This document shows, piece by piece, positions 44,102 through 53,049 of a stretch of DNA of 64,000 nucleotides. Below the pieces are notes generated by a model, which saw only the letters and a program-made list of their open reading frames with translations, did not search any database and had not been told where the DNA came from. The number at the start of each line of letters is the position of its first letter. Positions within the stretch are counted from its first letter, which is position 1. A program made the position numbers and the translations under genes. The DNA is from Bradyrhizobium sp. SRS-191 (GTDB lineage: Bacteria; Pseudomonadota; Alphaproteobacteria; Rhizobiales; Xanthobacteraceae), in assembly GCF_024586915.1 (NCBI RefSeq), contig NZ_JANBVS010000008.1:124001-188000 (forward strand), in the 5' to 3' direction.

Positions 44102-46576
44102 TCAGAACCCGCCTTCTTCCTCGGGCACCAGGATCTCGCGCTTGCCGGCGTGGTTGGCCTGGCCGACGATGCCTTCCTGTTCCATCCGCTCCATCAGCGA
44201 AGCGGCCTTGTTATAGCCGATCTGCAGCCGCCGTTGAATGTAGCTGGTGGAGGCCTTGCGGTCGCGTTTGACCACGGCGACCGCCTGGGAGAACAGGTCG
44301 TCGCCCCCGCCACCGCCGCCCATGCCGGTGGCGTCGAACACCGCGCCGTCCTCTTCGCTCGGCTCCTCGGCGGTGACCGCCTCGAGATATTCCGGCGAGC
44401 CCTGGGCCTTGAGATGACGGACGACCTTCTCGACCTCCTCGTCGGAGCAGAACGGGCCGTGGACGCGGCTGATGCGGCCGCCGCCGGCCATGTACAGCAT
44501 GTCGCCCTGGCCGAGCAGCTGCTCGGCGCCCATCTCGCCGAGGATGGTGCGGCTGTCGATCTTCGACGTCACCTGGAAGGAGATGCGGGTCGGGAAGTTG
44601 GCCTTGATGGTGCCGGTGATGACGTCGACCGACGGACGCTGCGTCGCCAGGATGACGTGCAGGCCGGCGGCGCGCGCCATTTGCGCGAGGCGCTGCACGG
44701 TGCCTTCGATGTCCTTGCCGGCGACCATCATCAGGTCGGCCATCTCGTCGACGATGATGACGATGTAGGGCAGGGGATCGAGGTCGAGCTTCTCCTCCTC
44801 GTAGATCGCCTTGCCGGTCTCCTTGTCGAAGCCGGTGTGGACGGTGCGCGTCAGCTCCTCGCCCTTGCCGCGGGCTTCGGCGACGCGGGCGTTGTAGCCG
44901 TCGATGTTGCGCACGCCGAGCTTGGCCATCTTCTTGTAGCGCTCCTCCATCTCGCGCACGGCCCATTTCAGCGCGACGACGGCCTTCTTCGGGTCGGTCA
45001 CGACGGGCGTGAGGAGATGCGGGATGCCGTCATAGACCGAGAGTTCGAGCATCTTGGGGTCGACCATGATCAGCCGGCACTGGTCGGGCCGCAGGCGATA
45101 GACCAGGCTGAGGATCATGGTGTTGATCGCGACCGACTTGCCCGAGCCGGTGGTACCGGCGATCAGCATGTGCGGGGTGCGGGCGAGATCGATGATGATG
45201 GATTCGCCGCCGATGTTCTTGCCGAGGCAGAGCGGCAGCTTGGCGACGCTCTCGGTCGCCTCCTTGGCCACCAGCAGCTCGCGCAGGTAGACCTTCTCGC
45301 GATGCACGTTGGGCAGCTCGATGCCGATGGCGTTGCGGCCGGGCACGACGGCGACGCGCGCCGACAGCGCGCTCATCGAGCGCGCGATGTCGTCGGCGAG
45401 GCCGATCACGCGCGACGACTTGATGCCGGGCGCGGGCTCCAGCTCGTACAGTGTGACGACGGGGCCCGGATGCGCCTTCACGATCTCGCCGCGCACGCCG
45501 AAATCCTGCAGCACGCCTTCCAGCGCGCGCGAATTGGCCTCCAGCTCGCTCTTCGACAGCGGCTGGCGGTCGGAGGATTTGGGCGCCGCCAGCATCGAGA
45601 CCGACGGCAGGTCGTATTTGTCGCTGGACTTCTTCGGCGGCGTCTTCGGCGCCGGCTTCTTGCGCGCCTTCGGAGCCGGCTCCTCCTCCTCTTCTTCGTC
45701 GTCCTCGCCGGCCTCTTCCTCTTCGCCCTCGTCCTCGTCCATCTCGGGCGCGAGCGTCGGCTTCTTCTGGCCGCGGGCGAGGCTCGGCTCCTGCCGTCCG
45801 GCCGCGGCTGAACGCGGCTGCGGGCCGGAGGAGACCAGCGCGCGATAGGCGGTCGAGAGGAACCAGCCGATTTGCGCCTTGGCGCTCATGATGGCGTGGA
45901 AGATCCAGCCGAGGCGAATCGCCTTGCGGTCGTCGTCATCCTCGGGATCGGCGAGCGGCGTGTCGTCTTCCTCCTCGTCGAGCAGGCTCGGATCGGCTTC
46001 CTTCGCGCCCATGCCGCCGGCGACCAGCAGGCAGCCGATCGTCGCGACCAGCAGCAGCGTGCCGAGCACCATCCGATAGATCACGCCGGGCGGTCCGAAC
46101 ACCACGGCCGGCGCGCGCACCAGCGCATCGCCGACGACGCCGCCCAAGCCGGTCGGCAGCGGCCAGGCATGCGAGCGCGGCCAGCAGCTGGCGAAGCCGG
46201 CGGCGATGACCGCGGCGAGCACCCAGGCGCCGAAGCGCAGCGCCTCGCGGTCGAACGGCCGGTGCGTCATCATCCGCCAGCCGCGGATCGACAGCGGCAG
46301 GATCGCCATGATCGAGCCGAGGCCGAGGATCTGCATCAGCAGGTCGGCGCTGATCGCGCCGGGATAGCCGAGGATGTTGCGGATCGCGCGCGAGGTGGCG
46401 TGGCTGAGGCTCGGGTCCTGCACCGACCAGGTCATCAGCGCCGCGGCGGCAACCCCGCACAGCGCGATCAGGCCGAGGCCCGCGAGCTCGCGCAGCCGCC
46501 GCACCAGCGCCTCGCGCAGCGAGGTCGGCAGGTGGTTGACCAGGGGAATGACTCGTTCGATCGCCGGCATCCGCAT
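44102..46576 (-). CDS. ftsK: DNA translocase FtsK
   Basis: An 824-residue septal DNA pump that clears chromosome ends during division and activates XerCD. Four or five N-terminal transmembrane helices (about 30-190) are followed by a cytoplasmic linker with a strongly acidic run (residues about 275-310), the RecA-like motor with GTTGSGKSV near 473 and VDPKMLEL, and a C-terminal winged-helix gamma domain (about 760-820) that reads KOPS. It is upstream of lolA and 11 bp downstream of the aminotransferase. Confidence 0.96.
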   Translation of the reverse strand: MRMPAIERVIPLVNHLPTSLREALVRRLRELAGLGLIALCGVAAAALMTWSVQDPSLSHATSRAIRNILGYPGAISADLLMQILGLGSIMAILPLSIRGWRMMTHRPFDREALRFGAWVLAAVIAAGFASCWPRSHAWPLPTGLGGVVGDALVRAPAVVFGPPGVIYRMVLGTLLLVATIGCLLVAGGMGAKEADPSLLDEEEDDTPLADPEDDDDRKAIRLGWIFHAIMSAKAQIGWFLSTAYRALVSSGPQPRSAAAGRQEPSLARGQKKPTLAPEMDEDEGEEEEAGEDDEEEEEEPAPKARKKPAPKTPPKKSSDKYDLPSVSMLAAPKSSDRQPLSKSELEANSRALEGVLQDFGVRGEIVKAHPGPVVTLYELEPAPGIKSSRVIGLADDIARSMSALSARVAVVPGRNAIGIELPNVHREKVYLRELLVAKEATESVAKLPLCLGKNIGGESIIIDLARTPHMLIAGTTGSGKSVAINTMILSLVYRLRPDQCRLIMVDPKMLELSVYDGIPHLLTPVVTDPKKAVVALKWAVREMEERYKKMAKLGVRNIDGYNARVAEARGKGEELTRTVHTGFDKETGKAIYEEEKLDLDPLPYIVIIVDEMADLMMVAGKDIEGTVQRLAQMARAAGLHVILATQRPSVDVITGTIKANFPTRISFQVTSKIDSRTILGEMGAEQLLGQGDMLYMAGGGRISRVHGPFCSDEEVEKVVRHLKAQGSPEYLEAVTAEEPSEEDGAVFDATGMGGGGGGDDLFSQAVAVVKRDRKASTSYIQRRLQIGYNKAASLMERMEQEGIVGQANHAGKREILVPEEEGGF

Positions 46577-46587
46577 CCGCCCCGCGA

Positions 46588-47802
46588 TTATCCGAGAGTC
46601 TCGACCAGCCGGTGCAGCGCCTCGCCGGTCGAGGCCGCATCGGCCACCAGCGCCAGCCGGATATAACCGGCACCCGGATTGAAGCCATCGGGCTGCGGCC
46701 GCGCCAGATAGCTGCCGGGAACCACGCGCACGCCGGCGTCGCGATACAGCCGCAGCGCGACCTCGTCATCGCCGCCGCGGTCCGCGACGTCGAGCCAGAC
46801 GCAGAAGCCGCCGTCGGGCCGCGTGTAGCCGTAGCGGTTGCCGATGATCTGGTCGGCGAGCTCGAACTTGGCGCGGTACAGCCTCCGGTTCTCCTCGACA
46901 TGCGCCTCGTCGGTATAGGCGGCGACCGCGACGTGCTGCAGCGGCACCGGCACCTGCGGCGCGGCGACATTGCGCAGCTCATGGAACGCAGCCAGGAAGC
47001 GGCGGTCTCCGGCGGCGAAGCCGATGCGCATGCCCGGCACGTTGGAGCGCTTCGACAGTGACTGGAACGCGACCACGTTGGTGTAGTCCGGACCGGCATG
47101 CTCCAGCATGCTGCCCGGCGCCTGACGCGTGTAGATCTCCGAATAGCATTCGTCGCTGAAGATCAGGAAGCCGTAGGCGTTGGCGAGCCGGACCAGCTTG
47201 CGCATGTAGTCGGCTGAGGCCACCGAGCCTTGCGGATTGGCCGGCGTCGCCAGGTAGAACGCGACGGTGCGCGCCAAGGTCGCCTCATCGATTGCATCGA
47301 GGTCCGGCAGGAAGCCGTTGTCGCGAATCGTCGGCAGATAGACCTGCTCGCAGCCCGCGGTGCGGGCGCCGACGCCATACACCGGGTAGAACGGGTTCGG
47401 CATCAGGATCGCGGGCTTGCCGCGGCGCGGGCCGACATGGCGAAGCGCGGCATGCGCGGCGAAGAACAGGCCCTCGCGGCTGCCGTTCAGCACCAGAATT
47501 TCATGTTCGGGATCGATCGGGCGCGGCAGCGCGAATCGGCGCGCCAGCCAGCCGGCGGCGGCCTTTCGAAACGGCTCGATGCCCTTGGCGGCGGGGTAGC
47601 GGCCGAAATCGGCGATGTGCTGCGCCAGCACCGGGCCGACGAAATCCGGCACCGGGTGCTGCGGCTCGCCGACGGCGAGCGTGATCATCGGCTTGCCCGG
47701 TTGATAAGGAGCGAGCAGCTCGTTGAGCCGCGCAAACGGCGAGCGTTCGCTCTCCGAATGGCTGGCGCCAGCGGGCGCGGGGGATGAAGCGGTCATTGCC
47801 AT
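46588..47802 (-). CDS. Class I/II aminotransferase, DapC-like
   Basis: A 404-residue fold-type I PLP aminotransferase. The PLP Lys is in SLSKRSNVPG with MRIGF after it; GYIRLALV-like and DGGFCVWLD segments also fit. The group includes N-succinyl-LL-diaminopimelate aminotransferase (DapC) of lysine and peptidoglycan synthesis, but substrate is inferred only from resemblance. The ATG at 47802 (MAMTASS) is uncertain by a few codons. It is the first gene of an aminotransferase-ftsK-lolA strand run. Confidence 0.85.
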   Translation of the reverse strand: MAMTASSPAPAGASHSESERSPFARLNELLAPYQPGKPMITLAVGEPQHPVPDFVGPVLAQHIADFGRYPAAKGIEPFRKAAAGWLARRFALPRPIDPEHEILVLNGSREGLFFAAHAALRHVGPRRGKPAILMPNPFYPVYGVGARTAGCEQVYLPTIRDNGFLPDLDAIDEATLARTVAFYLATPANPQGSVASADYMRKLVRLANAYGFLIFSDECYSEIYTRQAPGSMLEHAGPDYTNVVAFQSLSKRSNVPGMRIGFAAGDRRFLAAFHELRNVAAPQVPVPLQHVAVAAYTDEAHVEENRRLYRAKFELADQIIGNRYGYTRPDGGFCVWLDVADRGGDDEVALRLYRDAGVRVVPGSYLARPQPDGFNPGAGYIRLALVADAASTGEALHRLVETLG

Positions 47803-48051
47803 ACGTAAAACGCGCGCCAAACCAGTGGAAGCCGCCGATCGCCCATGAACCGGTGCCTTTTGCGGTCACCATAGGTGGGGCGAGGTTAAGACGCGATTAA
47901 CCATCGGCGCTGGCGCCCGTTTTGATCGTTTTTCCCAACCCGATCCAGAGGCAATTTCGCAACAGCGGCCGACATTGTGGTGATTCGGGCGGGCGGGGAG
48001 GGAACCGTAGGGCGCCGGCTGGCCGGCACCGCGAGCGCGCTGTCCGATACA

Positions 48052-48212
48052 GCGCCCTCTCCCCTTGCGGGAGAGGGCATTTACGACCCATCCACGAATG
48101 CGGTTGGGTGAGGGGTATCCATCCGCGAGCGGTGCGCCAGGAGAGATACCCCTCACCTAACCGAGTTCGCCGGACTGTCCTACATGCCCTCTCCCGCAAG
48201 GGGAGAGGGCGC
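48052..48212. repeat. Composite inverted-repeat element (CTCTCCCC family)
   Basis: The outer arms GCGCCCTCTCCCCTTGCGGG and CCCGCAAGGGGAGAGGGCGC are exact reverse complements 121 bp apart; inside lie GGTTGGGTGAGGGGTAT and ATACCCCTCACCTAACC. The element belongs with that at 37150-37330. No gene is visible in it. Confidence 0.8.
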
Positions 48213-48233
48213 AGTCACTGGCATTGTGTCAGC

Positions 48234-48295
48234 TTGAAAAAAACGGGCGGCCCGGTGCGCCGGAATAAGAATGGGAATCTTTGCGCACCGGGCCT
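48234..48295 (-). terminator. Intrinsic terminator-like hairpin on the minus strand with no assigned gene
   Basis: Read on the minus strand, GGCCCGGTGCGC and GCGCACCGGGCC form a perfect 12-bp stem (48283-48294 with 48249-48260), followed five bases later by seven Ts (48237-48243). The loop is about 22 bases. A transcript coming from about 48300-48600 would stop here, but no convincing gene lies there. Confidence 0.5.
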
Positions 48296-48298
48296 TGG

Positions 48299-48324
48299 CC
48301 GAACTACTTGGGGGCTTAGTTCGG
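48299..48324. other. Short perfect hairpin next to the minus-strand terminator
   Basis: CCGAACTA and TAGTTCGG (8-bp perfect stem, 10-base loop) lie four bases from the hairpin at 48249-48294. Two adjacent stable hairpins with a T run suggest the 3' end of a small RNA; no gene is visible in the rest of 48325-48689. Confidence 0.4.
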
Positions 48325-48689
48325 GTGACGATCAGATAGCACCGTGATTTTTCCCTGGTGTTGCCAACATCCTGAGATTTGTAGAATTTGATGTCGGAAG
48401 CCGTCGAATGCGGCGCAAGCGGACGAATTGCTTAACGGAGATGTCCGCTGCTTCCGTTGCCTTCCGGCCGCAGTGCGCGAGTTTGACTTCTTATTAGACC
48501 GCGACCTCCGCCGCTCGGTCCGACCGGCGAATTTGTCTGACTGGAAACACTCCGTCACACCCAGCATCATCTGACATTTCACGAAACGAGAATGGCGCAT
48601 CACGACCATCTTTGACGGGCATCAGCGATTCCCATGGGCGTGCCGGCATCTGCGTCGCGCCAGGGAATGACCTTTTCGAAAGAGCGTCG

Positions 48690-51200
48690 ATGATGCGTCT
48701 GAGACTGCCAGGCATGCTTGCCCTGATGCTGCTGGCCCTGCCGGTGACCTCGCTGCCCCGCATGGCCGCGGCTGCCCCCGCTGCGACTGCGACTGCGAGT
48801 TCGATCACGATCGAGGGCAACCGGCGCATCGAGGCCGACACCATCCGCTCCTACTTCAAGCCCGGCCCATCCGGCACGCTCGATGCCGGCCAGGTCGATG
48901 ACGGCTTGAAGGCGCTGATCGAGACCGGCCTGTTCGCCGACGTCAAGATCGACCGCCAGGGCGGCCGGCTGATCGTGCGCGTCGTCGAGAACCCGGTGAT
49001 CGGCCGCGTCGCGTTCGAGGGCAACAAGAAAGTCAAGGACGAGCAGCTTCAGGGGGAGGTGCAGTCGAAGCCGCGCGGCACGCTGTCCCGGCCGATGGTG
49101 CAGTCCGACGCGCAGCGCATCGCTGAGATCTACCGCCGCTCCGGCCGCTACGACGTCCGTGTCACGCCGGAGATCATCGAGCAGCCCAACAACCGCGTCG
49201 ATCTCATCTTCACCGTCGTCGAGGGCGTCAAGACCGGCGTCAAGTCGGTCGAGTTCGTCGGCAACAACGCCTATTCGGCCGCGCGGCTGCGCGACATCAT
49301 CAAGACCCGCGCGACGAACTGGCTGAGCTTCCTCGGCAACAACGACGTCTACGATCCCGACCGCGTCGAGGCCGACCGCGACCTCATCCGCCGCTTCTAC
49401 CTCAAGAACGGCTATGCCGACGTCCAGGTGGTCGCCGCGCTCAGCGAATATGATCCGGAGCAGAAGGGCTTCCTGGTCACCTTCCAGATCGAGGAGGGCC
49501 AGCAATACAGGGTCGGCTCGGTCGACTTCCAGTCGACGGTCGCATCGCTCGACGCCACCAGCCTGCGCGGCTATTCGCGGGTCAATGTCGGCGCGCTGTA
49601 CAATGTCGAGCAGCTCGAGAAGTCGGTCGAGGAGATGCAGATCGAGGCCTCGCGCCGCGGCTTCGCCTTCGCCGTCGTGCGTCCGCGCGGCGATCGCAAT
49701 ATGGAGGCCCACACGGTGGCGATCGTGTTCTCCGTCGACGAGGGCCCGCGCACCTATATCGAACGCATCTCGATCCGCGGCAACACCCGCACCCGCGACT
49801 ACGTGATCCGCCGCGAATTCGACCTCTCCGAGGGCGACGCCTACAATCGCGCCCTGGTCGACCGCGCCGAGCGGCGGCTGAAGAACCTCGACTTCTTCAA
49901 GGAGGTGAAGATCACGACCGAGCCGGGCTCGTCGAGCGATCGCGTGATCCTCGTGGTCACTCTCGAGGAGAAGTCGACCGGCGACTTCTCGATCTCCGGC
50001 GGCTATTCGACCACCGACGGCGCGCTGGCCGAGGTCTCGATCTCCGAGCGCAATTTCCTCGGCCGCGGCCTGTTCGCCAAGGCCTCGGTGACCTATGGCC
50101 AGTACACCCGCGGCGTGTCCCTGTCCTTCGTCGAGCCCTATCTTCTGGACTACCGCATCGCGCTCGGCCTCGACGTCTCCTACCGCCAGCAGCTCGCCAA
50201 CAGCTACACCAGCTACGGCACGCGGACGATCGGCTTCAGCCCGCGGCTCGGCTTCCAGCTCCGCGAGGACCTCTCGCTGCAGCTGCGCTACTCGCTGTAT
50301 CGCCAGGAGATTACGCTGCCGTCCTATCTGGCGAACTGCAACAACAACGCCGCCAACGGCCTGCTCGCCTTCAATCCGACCCCGACCTATATCCAGAGCG
50401 TGCTCGGCGGCGTCGATCCGACCAATTCGACCACGTCAGGCGTGTATGGCTACGGCTGCTACGGCGACGGCGAATCGAGCCTTGCGGTGCGCAAGGAGCT
50501 GAACGACGGCGCGGCGCTGACCTCGGCGCTCGGCTACACCTTGAGCTACAATACGCTCGACAACACCAAGAACCCGAACGACGGCCTGCTGATCGATTGG
50601 CGCCAGGATCTCGCGGGGGTCGGCGGCAATGTCAGCTATCTCAAGACCGCCGTGGATGCGAAGTACTTCACGCCGCTGGTCGCCGATATCGTCAGCGTGA
50701 TCCATATGCAGGGCGGCGTCCTGAACAAGGTCGGCGACAAGGACCTGCGCATGCTCGATCACTACCAGATGGGGCCGACGCTGGTCCGCGGCTTCGCCAC
50801 CAACGGCATCGGCCCGCGCGACATCACCTATCGCAGCTTCGGCGTCACCGGCGATGCGCTCGGCGGCACCAAATATTGGGGCGCCTCCGCCGAGCTGCAG
50901 ATGCCGTTCTGGTTCCTGCCCAAGGAAGTCGGCCTGAAAGGCTCGGTCTATGCCGATGCCGGCTCGCTGTGGGGCTACCAGGGCCCGACCTCCTGGGCCG
51001 CCACCGGCGAGGTCAACACATCCACCTGCAAATGCGCGATGCAGTACGACGACAGCAAGGTCGTCCGCTCCTCCGTCGGCGTCGGCCTGATCTGGGCCTC
51101 CCCGTTCGGTCCCCTCCGCTTCGACTACGCGGTGCCGCTGTCGAAGGGCAAATACGACGTGACGCAGGAGTTCCGGTTCGGCGGCGGCACGTCGTTCTGA
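48690..51200 (+). CDS. BamA/Omp85-family outer-membrane protein
   Basis: An 836-residue Omp85 protein. A signal peptide (about 1-30) is followed by five POTRA domains (first ITIEGNRRIEADTIRSYF; later VEFVGNNAYSAARLRD and ISIRGNTRTRDYVIRREF) and a C-terminal barrel with the loop-6 VRGF motif (LVRGFATNG) and terminal Phe. These inserters fold proteins into the outer membrane. The primary bamA usually sits beside rseP and lpxD; here neither flanks it, so this could be a second copy. The start is one of two adjacent ATGs at 48690 or 48693; the frame is open 26 codons further up. Confidence 0.92.
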   Translation: MMRLRLPGMLALMLLALPVTSLPRMAAAAPAATATASSITIEGNRRIEADTIRSYFKPGPSGTLDAGQVDDGLKALIETGLFADVKIDRQGGRLIVRVVENPVIGRVAFEGNKKVKDEQLQGEVQSKPRGTLSRPMVQSDAQRIAEIYRRSGRYDVRVTPEIIEQPNNRVDLIFTVVEGVKTGVKSVEFVGNNAYSAARLRDIIKTRATNWLSFLGNNDVYDPDRVEADRDLIRRFYLKNGYADVQVVAALSEYDPEQKGFLVTFQIEEGQQYRVGSVDFQSTVASLDATSLRGYSRVNVGALYNVEQLEKSVEEMQIEASRRGFAFAVVRPRGDRNMEAHTVAIVFSVDEGPRTYIERISIRGNTRTRDYVIRREFDLSEGDAYNRALVDRAERRLKNLDFFKEVKITTEPGSSSDRVILVVTLEEKSTGDFSISGGYSTTDGALAEVSISERNFLGRGLFAKASVTYGQYTRGVSLSFVEPYLLDYRIALGLDVSYRQQLANSYTSYGTRTIGFSPRLGFQLREDLSLQLRYSLYRQEITLPSYLANCNNNAANGLLAFNPTPTYIQSVLGGVDPTNSTTSGVYGYGCYGDGESSLAVRKELNDGAALTSALGYTLSYNTLDNTKNPNDGLLIDWRQDLAGVGGNVSYLKTAVDAKYFTPLVADIVSVIHMQGGVLNKVGDKDLRMLDHYQMGPTLVRGFATNGIGPRDITYRSFGVTGDALGGTKYWGASAELQMPFWFLPKEVGLKGSVYADAGSLWGYQGPTSWAATGEVNTSTCKCAMQYDDSKVVRSSVGVGLIWASPFGPLRFDYAVPLSKGKYDVTQEFRFGGGTSF

Positions 51201-51249
51201 GGTGCGAACCCTCCTTTTGCTTCTTGGTTCTTTCGCGAGTGGTTTGCTC

Positions 51250-51271
51250 AAAGCGGCGTGAGACCGCTTTT
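51250..51271 (+). terminator. Probable terminator downstream of the BamA-like gene
   Basis: AAAGCGG and CCGCTTT (7-bp stem, 7-base loop), followed by one more T to give a TTTT run, 50 bp past the stop codon. Confidence 0.5.
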
Positions 51272-51936
51272 GCACAGAAGCAGAGAAATTCTGTGGACGT
51301 TTAAAGAGGCTGAAATGGAAACGCCTGGAAGCCCAATCGTTTAGCCAGGAAGGGCGTCATTGCACGAAATGGGCAAATCAGCGTACGGTCAACTCAGTTC
51401 TTTAACGAGGATCGTCGTTTCGCTCTCGCGGAATGAAAAGGGGGTCGCTCCGTGGCGCGAAGCGACCCCAAACGGCCCCGTTAGGGAGCCTTCGTGACAA
51501 GCCTTGCTGGAGACTTCTCCGCCTAACGGCGAGGGAGGCTCCGGCAATGTGCTCTGACGTATTCCACCTTCCCAAATCGCGTGCGGACATAGTCGCGCAC
51601 CGACACGGGTCGATAGATCGGGCAAGAGATCCGGATCATCTTGACGATCCCGCGAGGATTGGGCCTCGGGTCCCCGGCCGCACCATCGCGCCGCCGTTAG
51701 CGCTCGATGCCCGCTCTGATCGTCGACTCGCCGAATCCTAGTTGCCGACATGTTCTGCTTATCACGGGAGCAGACAGATCTGCCGCTTCAGCTCGCGGTT
51801 ATCCCCATTTCCCAAGCCAGCCGTGAATGTTCTTGTTTTGTTCCTTCGAGTGAAGGAAACGACGCATCTCATCAAAAGGTGTGCAAGTTGGGGATTGATA
51901 TCCTTCGGATCCAACTCGCTGAGCTGACGGGATAAT
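51272..51936. other. Gene-poor stretch after the BamA-like gene
   Basis: Apart from the 38-residue frame, I see no gene here. GGGAGCCTTCGTGAC and a GGAGGCTCCGGC segment are weakly inverted, suggesting decayed repeat or gene remnants. Confidence 0.4.
51523..51639 (-). CDS. Small basic open frame, possible 38-residue protein
   Basis: A 38-residue frame from ATG 51639. It is arginine- and tyrosine-rich, with VSVRDYVRTRFGKVEYVRAH showing alternating hydrophobic and basic residues like short Bradyrhizobium proteins that bind nucleic acid or are remnants of larger ones. No convincing ribosome site is seen. It may be a fragment of a decayed gene: upstream in frame there is further readable sequence with stops. 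Listed because nothing else explains 51.3-51.9 kb. Confidence 0.35.
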   Translation of the reverse strand: MIRISCPIYRPVSVRDYVRTRFGKVEYVRAHCRSLPRR

Positions 51937-52851
51937 CTATGAAGAGTTGAGATCGCTAACTGCCTTCGCGAGGGTCGGTCCAATTCTCTCGATTAGAAAG
52001 TTATGCATGGCTGTGGCAACGTAGTCGGCATCACGGTCTGACATGAACTGACCAGGCCACTTAATGATGGTGTCAGTCGGCGGCCAGATACGGAAGAGCG
52101 AGCCCTTATCTGGAGCGGAAAATCGCCATCCCTGGACGAAGCGGCGTGCCGGCGAACGAATGACGTGAATGAAAAGCTGGCCGACGACCTGGGTCGAGAT
52201 GTGACCGTTGTAGTGCGTAGCTCTTACATTCGTTCCCCATCGTAACTCTTGTTTCGGCGAGTGATAGAGAAAGGGCGTTGACAACCAGTGACCCGCCCAA
52301 CTGCCGCGCAGATATGGACCAATCCATATGGCCCACGTCTGAGGCGGGGAGAGGTGATCCTTTAAATATTTGCGCTGGGAATGATGTGTCGTTACTCGTC
52401 CACTTTCAGTGAACTCTGCAACCATCGCTTTGAGCGATGCCCATGTTGCAATAATCCGCTGGTGCTCAGGCGTGATCATGCATGTTTCACCTTTGAGAAA
52501 GTCACCACCATCGATCAAAGGAGCCATGATTGTACGGGCAGGATTTTCGACTCCCTCTCGCATCCACCCATTGTTACACGTGTTGGCGCATACGCACCTG
52601 ACTTGCCAATCACGGATATCTCCCGGACTTATAATAAGAGTTCGGTCAGATCTATCGATATGCGCTTCTATGTGAACTGATTGGTAATTGCGCATGCGAC
52701 GCGGAGGGAGAAATCTATGAGTCCATCTAGAAAATACATGTTCCAGCGTGAGCGGTCCTTGAAAGCCGCGGAAGATGCATCGAGAAGCTTCCTGCGCGTG
52801 TATAGTCGCGCGCCTATATCGTTTTTTGTATCGCCGGAAGACTTTTGCCAT
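51937..52851 (-). CDS. HNH-nuclease-like orphan protein
   Basis: A 304-residue protein. The N-terminal part has CIFRGFQGPLTLEHVFSRW and, about 60 residues on, VRCVCANTCNNGWM followed by ENPARTIMAPLI. This matches a widespread uncharacterised group with an HNH-like zinc fold (CxxC, then EHV/F, then C-x-CNNGWM); here one Cys of the first pair is Arg (CIFRG). The rest has no recognised domain. The gene is visibly lower in GC than its neighbours and uses codons they avoid, signs of recent acquisition. ATG 52851 is taken; a TTG nine codons upstream is possible. DNA cleavage is not established. Confidence 0.65.
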   Translation of the reverse strand: MAKVFRRYKKRYRRATIHAQEASRCIFRGFQGPLTLEHVFSRWTHRFLPPRRMRNYQSVHIEAHIDRSDRTLIISPGDIRDWQVRCVCANTCNNGWMREGVENPARTIMAPLIDGGDFLKGETCMITPEHQRIIATWASLKAMVAEFTESGRVTTHHSQRKYLKDHLSPPQTWAIWIGPYLRGSWAGHWLSTPFLYHSPKQELRWGTNVRATHYNGHISTQVVGQLFIHVIRSPARRFVQGWRFSAPDKGSLFRIWPPTDTIIKWPGQFMSDRDADYVATAMHNFLIERIGPTLAKAVSDLNSS

Positions 52852-53049
52852 GGACCAAAAATCCGATGAAACGGACAAATTTGAACAAGCGGAAGAAGGT
52901 ATCAGCGGCGGGCTGAGGCTGTATTGCGGCGGGGCGTAAAACTAACATAGCTCATATTCAAGGCACGCGCATATTGCCCGTCGTGTTAGTTTGCCGCAGC
53001 ATCTCCCCTTGCGCCGTCGGGCAAATCAGCTGCACATTTCCGCGCGTCC

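Noticed and set aside
48316..48609. 97-residue minus-strand frame
   Set aside because: Ser/Arg/Gln-rich composition, no ribosome site and no recognised motif; a non-coding RNA explains the downstream terminator at least as well.
52381..52869. Plus-strand frames opposite the HNH-like gene
   Set aside because: Short, overlapping and without motifs, whereas the minus frame has the EHVF and CNNGWM motifs.
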